Part shown: piece after piece, positions 1 through 8,224 of the stretch | Layout: every line of letters starts with the position of its first letter | Numbering within the stretch: the stretch's first letter is position 1 | Assembly: GCF_028728205.1 (NCBI RefSeq) | Contig: NZ_JAQYUU010000001.1 | Span: 547,318-611,317 of the forward strand | DNA from: Clostridium sp. 'White wine YQ' | GTDB lineage: Bacteria > Bacillota > Clostridia > Clostridiales > Clostridiaceae | Reading direction: 5' to 3' | Length of the DNA: 64,000 bases | The notes under the pieces: model-generated | Told to the model about the DNA's origin: nothing | Database searches by the model: none | The model's input: the letters and a program-made list of their open reading frames with translations, nothing else | Program-made: the position numbers and the translations under genes

Positions 1-2080
1 CTGAAAGGCTACATAAGGCCATTTTCTTAATTCCAGAAGGTACAGGGATTTCTTTATCTGCTAAACCTTCATGGGCTTTTTCCATGATTTTTCCCCAAAT
101 AGGAGTTACAACAGCACCACTTTCACCTTTTATTTCAGTAGGAACATCATATCCAACCCATATAGCTGCTGAAAGATATGGTGTTAACCCAGCAAACCAT
201 AAATCCTTATTTTCAGTAGTAGTACCTGTTTTACCAGCAACAGGCATTGAACCCCATTTTGCATGTGAAGCAGTGTAATGTTCAACTGGTTCTTTAAGCA
301 AATCATAAGTTATATATGATGCTTGAGGTGATAATACGCTTCTTGTTTCAGGTTTCTTTTCTAAAAGTACCTTTCCAGTTGCATCTTGAACCTTTGTATA
401 TAGAATACCTTCAGTATAAGTACCATTGTTTCCAAATGTACCATAGGCTGCAGCCATCTTATATGGATTACCTCCATCTGGGTCGCTTGGATCATTATTA
501 AACTGACCTAAGGCAACGGAAGCTATAGAAGTTCTAGATTGATTGTTATATTTTAATCCAAACTTTTCACCATACGCTACACCATTTTTTATTCCAACTT
601 TATCTTCAGTTAATACAGCAACGATGTTCTTTGAATATCTTAAACCTTCACGAATTGATATAAGACCAGAAAAATCATTTCGTGATTGGTTACGTGGGTC
701 ATATGCTTTGCCATCTGTAGAATATTTCATACCTATTTCTTTAGGAATAGGAGCATCATTAATACCAGTTGCTGGGTTTATTAGTTTCATGTCTATTCCA
801 GGACCATATACAGTTAGTGGCTTAGTAGAAGAACCGATAGGTTTTAAAACATTATAAGCTCTGTTTAAAGAATTAGCAGCTTTAGGTTCTTTTCTACCAC
901 CAACCATTGCCTTAACTTCTCCAGTATGATAATCCATAATTACAGCAGCAGCTTGAAGTTTTGGGATTCCATTTTCATCAAGTACTTCTGGATTACCAAC
1001 ATTAAAATTATTTCTATCATCTAATACACTTTGAGTATAATCTTGAAGTTCTTTATCCATGGTAGTATATATTTTTAATCCACCATTAGCAATTAATTTG
1101 CTAACTTCATCATCACTTAATTTAAGTTGTTCCTTTAAATCCTTTTTAACTTGTGAAATAACAGGGTTTGAGAACCACTCATAATTTAATTTATAAGATA
1201 TAGTCTGAGTTTTAAATTCAAATTTTTTCCCATCAATATCTTTTATTGCTTGATCATAATCAGCTTGAGAAATTTTACCTAAATCTTTCATTTTAGTAAC
1301 TACTGTTTTTGTTCTATTTAAGTATGGAGTAGGATCCTTTTGCATTGTTGGATTATAAGCACTGTAGTAAGATGGTGCTTGAGTAAGCCCAGCAATATAT
1401 GCGCATTGAATTAAGTTTAATTCTTTAGCTGGTTTACCAAAGAAATACATTGAAGCAGCTTCAACACCATAGATTTTACCCCCAAGTGGAATTGTGTTTA
1501 AGTAAGCTTCTAAAATTTGATCTTTTGAAAGTAATTTTTCTAATCTAGTAGCTAAGTAAGCTTCTTTTATTTTTCTATTTAGTGAAACCTCATTTGTTAG
1601 AATGGTGTTTTTTAATAATTGTTGGGTAAGAGTAGATCCTCCATGAAGACCTGATTTACCAGAAACTTTGTTTTTAACATCAATAAGTACAGAGCCAAGA
1701 ATTCTCTTAACATCTACACCACTATGTTCATAAAATCTTTCATCTTCTATTGAAACATAGGCATTTTTTAGATTATCAGGCATATCTTTAAATGGGATAA
1801 TACGACGTTCCTCATCTGAATGAACCGTATCTATAACATTACCATCGTTATCATAGAGGGTTGAGGGTTGGCTCAAATTTAGAACTGAATTAACATCTAA
1901 ATCAGGTGCATTCTTTATTATGGCATAAGCATACCCCCCTGCAACTACAAGTAAAGTTAGTGCTATAAAAAATAAGGAAAGTAAAATATTCCTAAATATA
2001 CGACCTTTCTTACGTTTTTTACTTTTACTTTTATTTTTAGTTTTAGGATCGCTTTTATTAGTTGAGCTAGCTTTATTCAT
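1..2080 (-). CDS. Class A penicillin-binding protein (PBP1A family), 3' end beyond left edge
   Basis: This is a bifunctional peptidoglycan glycosyltransferase/transpeptidase that polymerises and cross-links cell wall on the outer face of the membrane. The start is the ATG at 2080-2078, preceded by an AGGAGG site. A very basic Lys/Arg/Ser-rich cytosolic tail is followed by one membrane helix (about residues 30-52). The GT51 domain has the EDERFYEHSG catalytic motif and GGSTLTQQLLKN. The transpeptidase domain has SSTK, SKN and GKTGTT in the expected order. About 693 codons are present and no stop is reached, so the C-terminus lies outside the window. It is divergent from the yunB-like gene, with an 88-base gap between the starts. 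Identification is firm; which clostridial paralogue it is cannot be told from here. Confidence 0.93.
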   Translation of the reverse strand, partial: MNKASSTNKSDPKTKNKSKSKKRKKGRIFRNILLSLFFIALTLLVVAGGYAYAIIKNAPDLDVNSVLNLSQPSTLYDNDGNVIDTVHSDEERRIIPFKDMPDNLKNAYVSIEDERFYEHSGVDVKRILGSVLIDVKNKVSGKSGLHGGSTLTQQLLKNTILTNEVSLNRKIKEAYLATRLEKLLSKDQILEAYLNTIPLGGKIYGVEAASMYFFGKPAKELNLIQCAYIAGLTQAPSYYSAYNPTMQKDPTPYLNRTKTVVTKMKDLGKISQADYDQAIKDIDGKKFEFKTQTISYKLNYEWFSNPVISQVKKDLKEQLKLSDDEVSKLIANGGLKIYTTMDKELQDYTQSVLDDRNNFNVGNPEVLDENGIPKLQAAAVIMDYHTGEVKAMVGGRKEPKAANSLNRAYNVLKPIGSSTKPLTVYGPGIDMKLINPATGINDAPIPKEIGMKYSTDGKAYDPRNQSRNDFSGLISIREGLRYSKNIVAVLTEDKVGIKNGVAYGEKFGLKYNNQSRTSIASVALGQFNNDPSDPDGGNPYKMAAAYGTFGNNGTYTEGILYTKVQDATGKVLLEKKPETRSVLSPQASYITYDLLKEPVEHYTASHAKWGSMPVAGKTGTTTENKDLWFAGLTPYLSAAIWVGYDVPTEIKGESGAVVTPIWGKIMEKAHEGLADKEIPVPSGIKKMALCSLS

Positions 2081-2168
2081 TATTTCCTCCTAAATATTTA
2101 AAATGAATTAATCATCATTAGTCCATATTATAGCATAAAAAAATATAATAATAAATGGAGTGGTTGAT

Positions 2169-2807
2169 ATGAAATATTATACTAAAAAAAATAAATGGAA
2201 TAAACGTATTATAATATTAATTATTATAATTATTATCTTGTTAACATTTTTTATATACATTTTTAATAAAATAATTTTAGGGACATTAATGGTGGTTTCA
2301 GATACAGAGATGAGAGCGAAAACTATAGAATCTATTGATGAAAATGTACTAACACTTTATTCAAAGGAATTTCAATATGATGATGTGATTAAGATAGAAA
2401 AAGACAAAGATGGAAATATAACAATGCTTAGGGCAGATACCATAAAATTAAACGCTCTTTCAACTAAAGTTTCATTAGAGGTGCAGCAGGATATAAATAG
2501 GATAGGTTCATTAGGAATAAAATTCCCTATTGGTTATATTACAAGAAATAATATAGTATCCTCATGGGGACCAAAGATAACAGTTAGAATGGAACCTATA
2601 GGAACTGTTAAAACAAACTATTATTCAGAGTTTGAATCAGCAGGGATAAATCAGACAAGACATAAGATTTATCTAGTAGTTGAAGCGAAAATAAATGTGA
2701 TTGTTCCAACTAAAAATGACGAGGTGGAAGTAAAATCAACAATACCTGTTGCAGAAACAATTATTGTAGGTAAAACCCCTCAAACTAATTTAGATTTTGG
2801 AAAATAA
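2169..2807 (+). CDS. yunB: Sporulation protein YunB family
   Basis: YunB is a sporulation protein known from Bacillus and conserved in spore formers; its biochemical role is not settled. The 212-residue product has a basic N-terminus, one membrane helix near residues 15-37, and an extracytoplasmic domain with TEMRAKTIESI, PIGYITRNNI and SWGPKITVRMEPIG, which I associate with this family. An upstream in-frame GTG at 2160 overlaps the GGAG motif, so the ATG at 2169, eight bases downstream of that motif, is the better start. It is followed by a strong bidirectional terminator. The family call is from remembered conserved segments. Confidence 0.8.
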   Translation: MKYYTKKNKWNKRIIILIIIIIILLTFFIYIFNKIILGTLMVVSDTEMRAKTIESIDENVLTLYSKEFQYDDVIKIEKDKDGNITMLRADTIKLNALSTKVSLEVQQDINRIGSLGIKFPIGYITRNNIVSSWGPKITVRMEPIGTVKTNYYSEFESAGINQTRHKIYLVVEAKINVIVPTKNDEVEVKSTIPVAETIIVGKTPQTNLDFGK

Positions 2808-2835
2808 GTTTATAAAATAAATAGTTCTTTAGACT

Positions 2836-2867
2836 AAAAAAAGAAGAGTTTAAAACTCTTCTTTTTT
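2836..2867. terminator. Bidirectional rho-independent terminator
   Basis: AAAAGAAGAGTTT pairs with AAACTCTTCTTTT, with A/T tracts on both sides. It lies between the convergent yunB and hpt genes and can serve both. Confidence 0.85.
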
Positions 2868-2892
2868 AATCTGAAGTTATGTAGTTTGAATT

Positions 2893-3414
2893 TTATTCCC
2901 AGTTAAAAACATAAGGAACATTTCTATAATAGTCTCCGTAGTTTAATCCATATCCAACTACAAAAACATCTTCTATTTCAAAGCAACAATAATCTGGGTT
3001 AAGATCCACTTTTCTTCTTGAAGGCTTATCTAAAAGAACACAAGTCTTTACAGATTTAGCACCAAGAGATTTAACATGATTAACTACAAATTCCATAGTA
3101 TAACCTGTATCTACAATATCATCAACAATTAAAACATCATAACCTTCTATATTATCAGGAATATCATTTACAACTTTAACTTTACCAGTAGATTCTTCTG
3201 AATGTCCATAACTTGAAGTAGTCATGAAACCAATTTTAGCATTTGCATCGATAGATCTAACTAAATCTGCAGCATAAATAAAACTTCCTCTTAAAAGAGA
3301 TAAAACATATAAGTTTTTATCTGAATATTCCTTAGTAAGTTCTTGACCAAGTTCCTTGATTCTAGTAGCAATTTGTTCTTCAGTAATAAGTATATTCCTT
3401 TTCTTATCTTCCAT
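2893..3414 (-). CDS. hpt: Hypoxanthine phosphoribosyltransferase
   Basis: This cytosolic purine-salvage enzyme converts hypoxanthine (and usually guanine) plus PRPP to IMP or GMP. The 173-residue length is normal for the family. The PRPP-binding motif VLIVDDIVDTG lies at residues 94-104, and LSLLRGS near residues 38-44 is the loop that contacts pyrophosphate. The ATG at 3414 follows a GGAGG site at 3421-3425. It is monocistronic here: yunB converges on it from the left through a shared terminator, and a promoter-rich gap lies on the other side. Confidence 0.95.
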   Translation of the reverse strand: MEDKKRNILITEEQIATRIKELGQELTKEYSDKNLYVLSLLRGSFIYAADLVRSIDANAKIGFMTTSSYGHSEESTGKVKVVNDIPDNIEGYDVLIVDDIVDTGYTMEFVVNHVKSLGAKSVKTCVLLDKPSRRKVDLNPDYCCFEIEDVFVVGYGLNYGDYYRNVPYVFNWE

Positions 3415-3759
3415 GTTAATCCTCCAAAATAAAATTTATATATAATCTACTATAGAGTTTAAAGTTTGTATTTAATTTATACATTAGAAATTAATAGCTT
3501 CAATCAGTATAAGTTAAGTTTTTTTAGCTAAACTCTTTATTCATATTAACCATATTAACAATTTTTTTGACATTTTTCAACTATTACAATAATACTGTAA
3601 GTAGTAAATATAATAAAATTAATACTTGTGTTAATAAAGTTAATTTGTAAATTAATAATATTAATTATATTAAGAAAAATATTAAATAATTTAAAAAATA
3701 ATATTGAAATCATAAATATAAAGTAGTATAGTATGATTATAGGAAGGATGTGACAATTA
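3415..3759. other. AT-rich intergenic region with promoter candidates
   Basis: This 345-base gap contains no credible gene. On the + strand I see TTGACA at 3567-3572, 17 bases, then TAATAC at 3590-3595. A second candidate nearer the next gene is listed separately. The hpt promoter should also lie here on the other strand. Confidence 0.6.
3704..3732 (+). promoter_or_regulatory. Sigma-A-type promoter for the DUF2089 operon
   Basis: TTGAAA at 3704-3709 and TATAGT at 3727-3732 are separated by 17 bases and lie 28 bases upstream of the GTG start at 3760. Confidence 0.6.
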
Positions 3760-4119
3760 GTGTATAAAGTTATAAACAAATGTCCTGTATGTAGTTCTAG
3801 GCTTGTAGTTACTAAGCTTAAATGTTCAAAGTGCAGTACAGTAATAGAAAATGATTTTGAGATGTCAAAGTTTGAATATTTATCGCTAGAGCAACTTAAG
3901 TTTATTGAAGTTTTCTTAAAAAATAGAGGGAATATCAAAGATGTTGAGAAAGAATTAGGTATTTCATATCCAACAGTTAGAGCAAAGCTTGATGAGGTTA
4001 TTTCATCATTGGGCTACAATGTAAATCCAGCTCCAGTTGTAGATAAGAAGAAAGTTATAGATATGTTAGATAAAGGAGAAATAACTCCAGACCAAGCAAT
4101 TAAGATGTTAAATGAATAG
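3760..4119 (+). CDS. DUF2089-type zinc-ribbon/HTH protein
   Basis: This is probably a small regulatory protein; no target is known. The N-terminal zinc ribbon has Cys8, Cys11, Cys22 and Cys25. A sigma-like helix-turn-helix follows at about residues 60-85 (DVEKELGISYPTVRAKL). The C-terminal 20 residues (DMLDKGEITPDQAIKML) form a SHOCT-like short helical motif. The GTG start lies downstream of an AGGAAGG site. The next gene begins 20 bases after the stop and opens with the same type of helical motif, so the two products may bind each other or a shared partner; that is inference. Confidence 0.75.
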   Translation: MYKVINKCPVCSSRLVVTKLKCSKCSTVIENDFEMSKFEYLSLEQLKFIEVFLKNRGNIKDVEKELGISYPTVRAKLDEVISSLGYNVNPAPVVDKKKVIDMLDKGEITPDQAIKMLNE

Positions 4120-4138
4120 AATTAAGGAGGAATTATCA

Positions 4139-4516
4139 ATGAATGAAGAAATTTCAAGAATATTAAAAATGGTTGAAGAAGGTAAAATTACAGCAGATAA
4201 GGCTCAAGAATTAATAGAGGCTCTTAATGAGAAAAAAACAGAAATTCAAACTGTACAAGATAACGACATTATGAATATGATGCTTAAGATTAAAGTAAAT
4301 TCACATGAAGGTGATGTAGTAAATGTGAAACTTCCAATAAAGCTTATAAAAACTTTATTAAAAACAGTAGGAAAGCTTCCAATTGAGAGTAATGTAAAAG
4401 GCCTTGAAAATTTAGATCTAAATCTTATATCTGAAGCAATTGATAATGGTCTTTGCGGAAAAATAGTTGATGTAAATAGTGCTAACGGAGATGTTGTGGA
4501 AGTTGTAATAGAGTAG
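4139..4516 (+). CDS. SHOCT-like domain protein, unknown function
   Basis: The 125-residue product has no membrane segment. Residues about 5-27 (ISRILKMVEEGKITADKAQ) are a SHOCT-like motif almost matching the C-terminal tail of the preceding DUF2089 protein. The remainder is a small alpha/beta region with the pattern VNVKLPIKLIKTLLK. An upstream in-frame ATG at 4112 precedes the AAGGAGG site at 4124-4130, so the ATG at 4139 is the proper start. It is the middle gene of a three-gene operon. The function is unknown. Confidence 0.75.
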   Translation: MNEEISRILKMVEEGKITADKAQELIEALNEKKTEIQTVQDNDIMNMMLKIKVNSHEGDVVNVKLPIKLIKTLLKTVGKLPIESNVKGLENLDLNLISEAIDNGLCGKIVDVNSANGDVVEVVIE

Positions 4517-4529
4517 GAGAGTGAATTTC

Positions 4530-4781
4530 ATGAGAATTTATGTTAAGGCAGAAGGAAGAAGCTTCTTTATTCCTTGTCCATTAGTATTTGCAAAATGGGG
4601 AATGTCACTTGTTAAAACTCCTTTTATAATGAAGAATATACCAGAAGAAGAAAGAAAATATGTAGAGATGATAGATTTTAAAGAGCTTTCAAACTGCTTA
4701 TATATTTTAAAAGAATACAAAGGATTAACCTTAGTAGATGTTAAGGCAAAGGATGGAACTATTGTGAAAATTACAATATAA
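4530..4781 (+). CDS. Small conserved-looking protein, third gene of the DUF2089 operon
   Basis: The 83-residue soluble protein starts with MRIYVKAEGRSFFIPCPL. I do not recognise the family. The ATG at 4530 lies about 10 bases after AGGAG; a GTG at 4521 abuts that site and is less likely. Its end (VDVKAKDGTIVKITI) echoes the end of the previous protein (VDVNSANGDVVEVVIE), which suggests that both carry a related C-terminal beta hairpin. Tight spacing on both sides supports co-transcription with its neighbours. Confidence 0.65.
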   Translation: MRIYVKAEGRSFFIPCPLVFAKWGMSLVKTPFIMKNIPEEERKYVEMIDFKELSNCLYILKEYKGLTLVDVKAKDGTIVKITI

Positions 4782-4808
4782 AGTAATAATTTTATTTAGG
4801 AGATATTT

Positions 4809-6077
4809 ATGAGTAGTAAAAGAAATTTTCTGTTATATATAATAGGAAGATTTATATCCTATATAGGAACTGGGATACAACAAATTGCACTTCCTTTATA
4901 TATACTTGATATCACCCACTCAGGAATAATGATGGGGTTATTTTCAATATTAAATTTAGTACCTAATCTAATAACTTTACCTTTTGCAGGCATATTAGGT
5001 GATAGGAAAAATAGAAGAAATATCATGGTTGCAACAGATTTGGGAAGAGGTATCATTGTTTGTTTACTTGGCACCTTAGCTTTAACAGGAAATATTAATA
5101 TTTACATTTTATTCTCAGCTCAAATATTTATTTCCATTATGGATAGTATTTTTGGAGGATCATCTACTGCTTTACTTCCTGAATTGGTATCAGAAGAAAG
5201 TTTAATGAAAGCTACTTCAACCAGAGGAGGACTTGATGCAGCATCGATGATAGTTGGACCTGCTCTTGGAGGTATAATTTATGGACTCATGGGAATTAAA
5301 GCAGTTTTTTATATAAATGCAGTTTCTTTTATAATCTCTGGAGTATTATCAGCTTTCATTATCTATGAAAATAAAATTTATAATAAGGGTAAGATAACAT
5401 TAAAATCATTTTTAAGTGAAAACTTAGAAACATTAACCTTTATAAAAGATAATAAAGGTATAATGCAGTTATTTGGATATGCAATGATGACAAATCTTCT
5501 TTTAACTCCTTCTTTTGATATTGTTCTACCCTATATAATGAAAAAGGGAATAGGATTTAGTTCTGAGCAATTCGGATATCTAATGTCTATTTTTACATTA
5601 GGTGTTTTAGTGGGAAATGTAGTTTTAGGATTAGGGGCTAAAAAGGCAAAAACAAAGAATATAATGAATTTATCTTTTATAATGCAAAGTGTAATGTTAT
5701 TTGGGTTCTCAATAGTAATCTTCCCAAAACAAGTTTCACTATTAGGTGGTCATTCTTGGATACTATTTATGGTAATTGCATTGATATGTGTTACTATTGG
5801 AGGGTTTAACGCAGGAGTTAATACTCCAATAAGTACAAATCTTCAGAAAATGGTTCCTAACGAAATGAGAGCAAGATTTTTCTCTTTAATAGGAATGATT
5901 GCTCAAGGAGCAGTTCCACTTGGTTCTATTATGTATGGAATATTATTAGATAGATTTCACTATTATAATATATTTATGATTGTTACTATTTTAAATTCGG
6001 TTATAACATTAATATTTATATTTAAGGCAGTGCCAGAAGTTTATGAGCCAAAAGTTCAACCAATACTTGAAAATTAA
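4809..6077 (+). CDS. Major facilitator superfamily transporter
   Basis: A 422-residue polytopic membrane protein with about 12 hydrophobic segments, of the MFS_3/EntS-like exporter type. The loop between helices 2 and 3 carries the MFS signature as GDRKNRRNIMVATDLGRG (about residues 60-80). Such proteins usually export drugs or other small molecules by proton antiport; the substrate here is unknown. The ATG follows a TAGGAG site and the gene lies 27 bases after the preceding small gene, so it may be the last member of the DUF2089 operon. A hairpin terminator follows. Confidence 0.88.
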   Translation: MSSKRNFLLYIIGRFISYIGTGIQQIALPLYILDITHSGIMMGLFSILNLVPNLITLPFAGILGDRKNRRNIMVATDLGRGIIVCLLGTLALTGNINIYILFSAQIFISIMDSIFGGSSTALLPELVSEESLMKATSTRGGLDAASMIVGPALGGIIYGLMGIKAVFYINAVSFIISGVLSAFIIYENKIYNKGKITLKSFLSENLETLTFIKDNKGIMQLFGYAMMTNLLLTPSFDIVLPYIMKKGIGFSSEQFGYLMSIFTLGVLVGNVVLGLGAKKAKTKNIMNLSFIMQSVMLFGFSIVIFPKQVSLLGGHSWILFMVIALICVTIGGFNAGVNTPISTNLQKMVPNEMRARFFSLIGMIAQGAVPLGSIMYGILLDRFHYYNIFMIVTILNSVITLIFIFKAVPEVYEPKVQPILEN

Positions 6078-6084
6078 TAATAGT

Positions 6085-6122
6085 AAGTAGCTTAAATTTA
6101 TATTTTAGCTACTTATTTTTTT
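6085..6122 (+). terminator. Terminator after the MFS gene
   Basis: AAGTAGCT pairs with AGCTACTT, extended by A/T pairs and followed by a run of T residues. Confidence 0.8.
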
Positions 6123-6153
6123 ATTCCATTAGGAAATTATAAATAGTGTGTAC

Positions 6154-6256
6154 TATAGGGTTTTGATAGGAGACTTAACTTATACTTGTTTGAAAATGTC
6201 GTCTTCTGGACATTTTCAGGCATGTATAAGTTATTAGTTGAACTTAAAACACTATA
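6154..6256. repeat. Long imperfect palindrome upstream of hflX
   Basis: The core arms are 6177-6200 and 6209-6232: AACTTATAC, a T-T mismatch, TGTTT and GAAAATGTC pair with GACATTTTC, AGGCA and GTATAAGTT around an 8-base loop. Outer arms TATAGGGTTTT (6154-6164) and AAAACACTATA (6246-6256) also pair, with one mismatch. There is no T-tract and no ORF. It could be a structured hflX leader, a small RNA or a degenerate MITE. Confidence 0.6.
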
Positions 6257-6310
6257 TTTACATCTTTTATGTTATAGTTTAAAATTAGATGAAGAAAATG
6301 AGGTGAGAGT

Positions 6311-8098
6311 ATGATTCATGGTAATGTAGAAGGAATTAAGAATTCCTTTTTAAAAGAGTTAGATGATATATATAGTATAAAGACTCAAAGATATGAATTT
6401 TGTGCGACAGAAATAGTAGAGAGTATTTCAAGATTGACCTCTTTAATTGAAAGAGAAATATCAGTTGCAATAGATAGAAGAGGAAATGTTGTTTCAGTAG
6501 CTATAGGTGATTCAACATCAGTAGAACTTCCAATAATAGATATAAAGGAAAAAAAGTTGTCTGGAATAAGAGTTATTCACACACATCCAAATGGTTATTC
6601 ACAACTTTCAGCATTAGATGTTACAGCACTATTAAAATTAAAGCTAGATTCTCTTGTTGCTGTAGGTGTAATTGAAGGTGCAATAACAGATATATCTCTT
6701 GGATTTTGTTCAATAGAAAATAATGTTTTGGTTGAAGAAACTATAGAGAGACTCTCTTTTGATGAGGCCTATAGATTTAATGTAATTGATAAGATACTAG
6801 AAATTGATAAGGTTTTAAAGGAAAGTGAAATTGAGGATGACGATTCAGAAAAAGCTATAATAGTTGGAACTGATACAGAAGAAAGCTTAGATGAACTTGA
6901 GGAATTAGCAAAAGCTTGTGATATTCCAGTTATGTATAAGGTATTTCAAAGCAGAAATAAAATAGATGCAGCTTTGTTTATAGGGAGTGGAAAAGTAGCA
7001 GAAATTGCAAGCTTAAGGCAGGCGCTTAGAGCAAACTTAATTATATTTGATGACGAACTTTCAGGCTCACAAGTTAGAAACTTAGAAGAATATATAGGAG
7101 CAAAGGTTATAGATAGAACAACATTAATACTAGAAATCTTTGCAAGAAGAGCAAAAACTAGAGAAGCTAGAATACAAGTAGAATTAGCTCAATTAAAATA
7201 CAGAGCTTCAAGATTATCAGGACTAGGAACTGTTTTATCTAGAACAGGTGGAGGAGTTGGAACCAGAGGACCAGGAGAGAAAAAACTTGAAACAGATAGA
7301 AGACATATAAAGGAAAGAATATATGATCTAAATGATGAACTTAAGAAAATAAAGAAAAATAGAGAAGTTCAAAGAGAGAGAAGAGGAAAGCAGAGCATTC
7401 CTCAAGTTTCTTTAGTTGGATATACTAATGCTGGTAAATCTACATTAAGAAATACTTTATGTGATATGGTAGCGACTAAAGATGCAGTAAAAAAAGAAAA
7501 AGTATTTGAAGCTAATATGTTATTTGCTACATTAGATACTACTACTAGAGCAATTAATCTTCTAGACAATAGATTAATAACTTTAACTGATACAGTAGGT
7601 TTTGTTAGAAAATTACCACATGAGTTGGTTCAAGCATTTAAGTCAACCCTTGAGGAAGTAATTTATTCAGATTTACTTGTTCATGTAGTGGATGCTGCAT
7701 CGGAAACTGCAATAGATCAAATAAGAGCAGTTGAAGAAGTGCTTGGAGAGTTAGGAGCTAGAGATAAGGAAGGATTTTTAGTTCTTAATAAAATAGATTT
7801 AGCTTCAGAAGATGCAATAAATGAAATTAAGGAAGAATTTAAAAATTATGATATCTTAGAAATATCAGCAAAAGAAAGAATAAATCTCGAATTACTATTA
7901 GAAAAGATATCGGAAAAATTACCATACAAGTTAAAAATGGTTGAATTTATAATTCCATATTCAGAGGGAAATATAGTTTCGTATCTTCATAATAAGTCCA
8001 ATATTATTGAAGAAGATTATAAAGATGAAGGAACTTATATTAAAGCTGAGGTGGATGATGAGGCTTATAATAAATATAATGAATATATATTAAAATAA
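6311..8098 (+). CDS. hflX: GTPase HflX with N-terminal JAMM-like domain
   Basis: HflX is a ribosome-associated GTPase that splits stalled or stress-damaged 70S ribosomes. At 595 residues this protein is much longer than the usual 420-450. The HflX core starts near residue 180 and contains the family segment GGGVGTRGPGEKKLE and the G1 motif GYTNAGKST (about residue 370), then TDTVGF and NKID. The extra N-terminal region carries HTHP followed by SALD (His90, His92, Ser100, Asp103). This exactly fits the JAMM/MPN+ metalloprotease pattern HxH-x7-S-x2-D, with Glu49 a possible catalytic acid. The ATG follows AGGTGAG. It appears monocistronic, with a large palindrome upstream and a terminator downstream. 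Confidence 0.93.
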   Translation: MIHGNVEGIKNSFLKELDDIYSIKTQRYEFCATEIVESISRLTSLIEREISVAIDRRGNVVSVAIGDSTSVELPIIDIKEKKLSGIRVIHTHPNGYSQLSALDVTALLKLKLDSLVAVGVIEGAITDISLGFCSIENNVLVEETIERLSFDEAYRFNVIDKILEIDKVLKESEIEDDDSEKAIIVGTDTEESLDELEELAKACDIPVMYKVFQSRNKIDAALFIGSGKVAEIASLRQALRANLIIFDDELSGSQVRNLEEYIGAKVIDRTTLILEIFARRAKTREARIQVELAQLKYRASRLSGLGTVLSRTGGGVGTRGPGEKKLETDRRHIKERIYDLNDELKKIKKNREVQRERRGKQSIPQVSLVGYTNAGKSTLRNTLCDMVATKDAVKKEKVFEANMLFATLDTTTRAINLLDNRLITLTDTVGFVRKLPHELVQAFKSTLEEVIYSDLLVHVVDAASETAIDQIRAVEEVLGELGARDKEGFLVLNKIDLASEDAINEIKEEFKNYDILEISAKERINLELLLEKISEKLPYKLKMVEFIIPYSEGNIVSYLHNKSNIIEEDYKDEGTYIKAEVDDEAYNKYNEYILK

Positions 8099-8107
8099 AG
8101 TCCTTAA

Positions 8108-8143
8108 AATAGAGCATAAAAAGTAAAATTATGCTCTATTTTC
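8108..8143 (+). terminator. Terminator after hflX
   Basis: AATAGAGCATAA pairs with TTATGCTCTATT around a 9-base loop and is followed by a T-rich stretch. Confidence 0.85.
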
Positions 8144-8224
8144 TATTTGTATAAAAAGTTAATAAACTTTATTTTTTATGTACTATAGAGTATAATAAGT
8201 TTAAAAATCTTCAGGAGGGATATT

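Noticed and set aside
3555..3938. Minus-strand open frame overlapping the DUF2089 gene
   Set aside because: Low-complexity Ile/Asn-rich translation of AT-rich DNA, no ribosome binding site, antisense to a better-supported gene.
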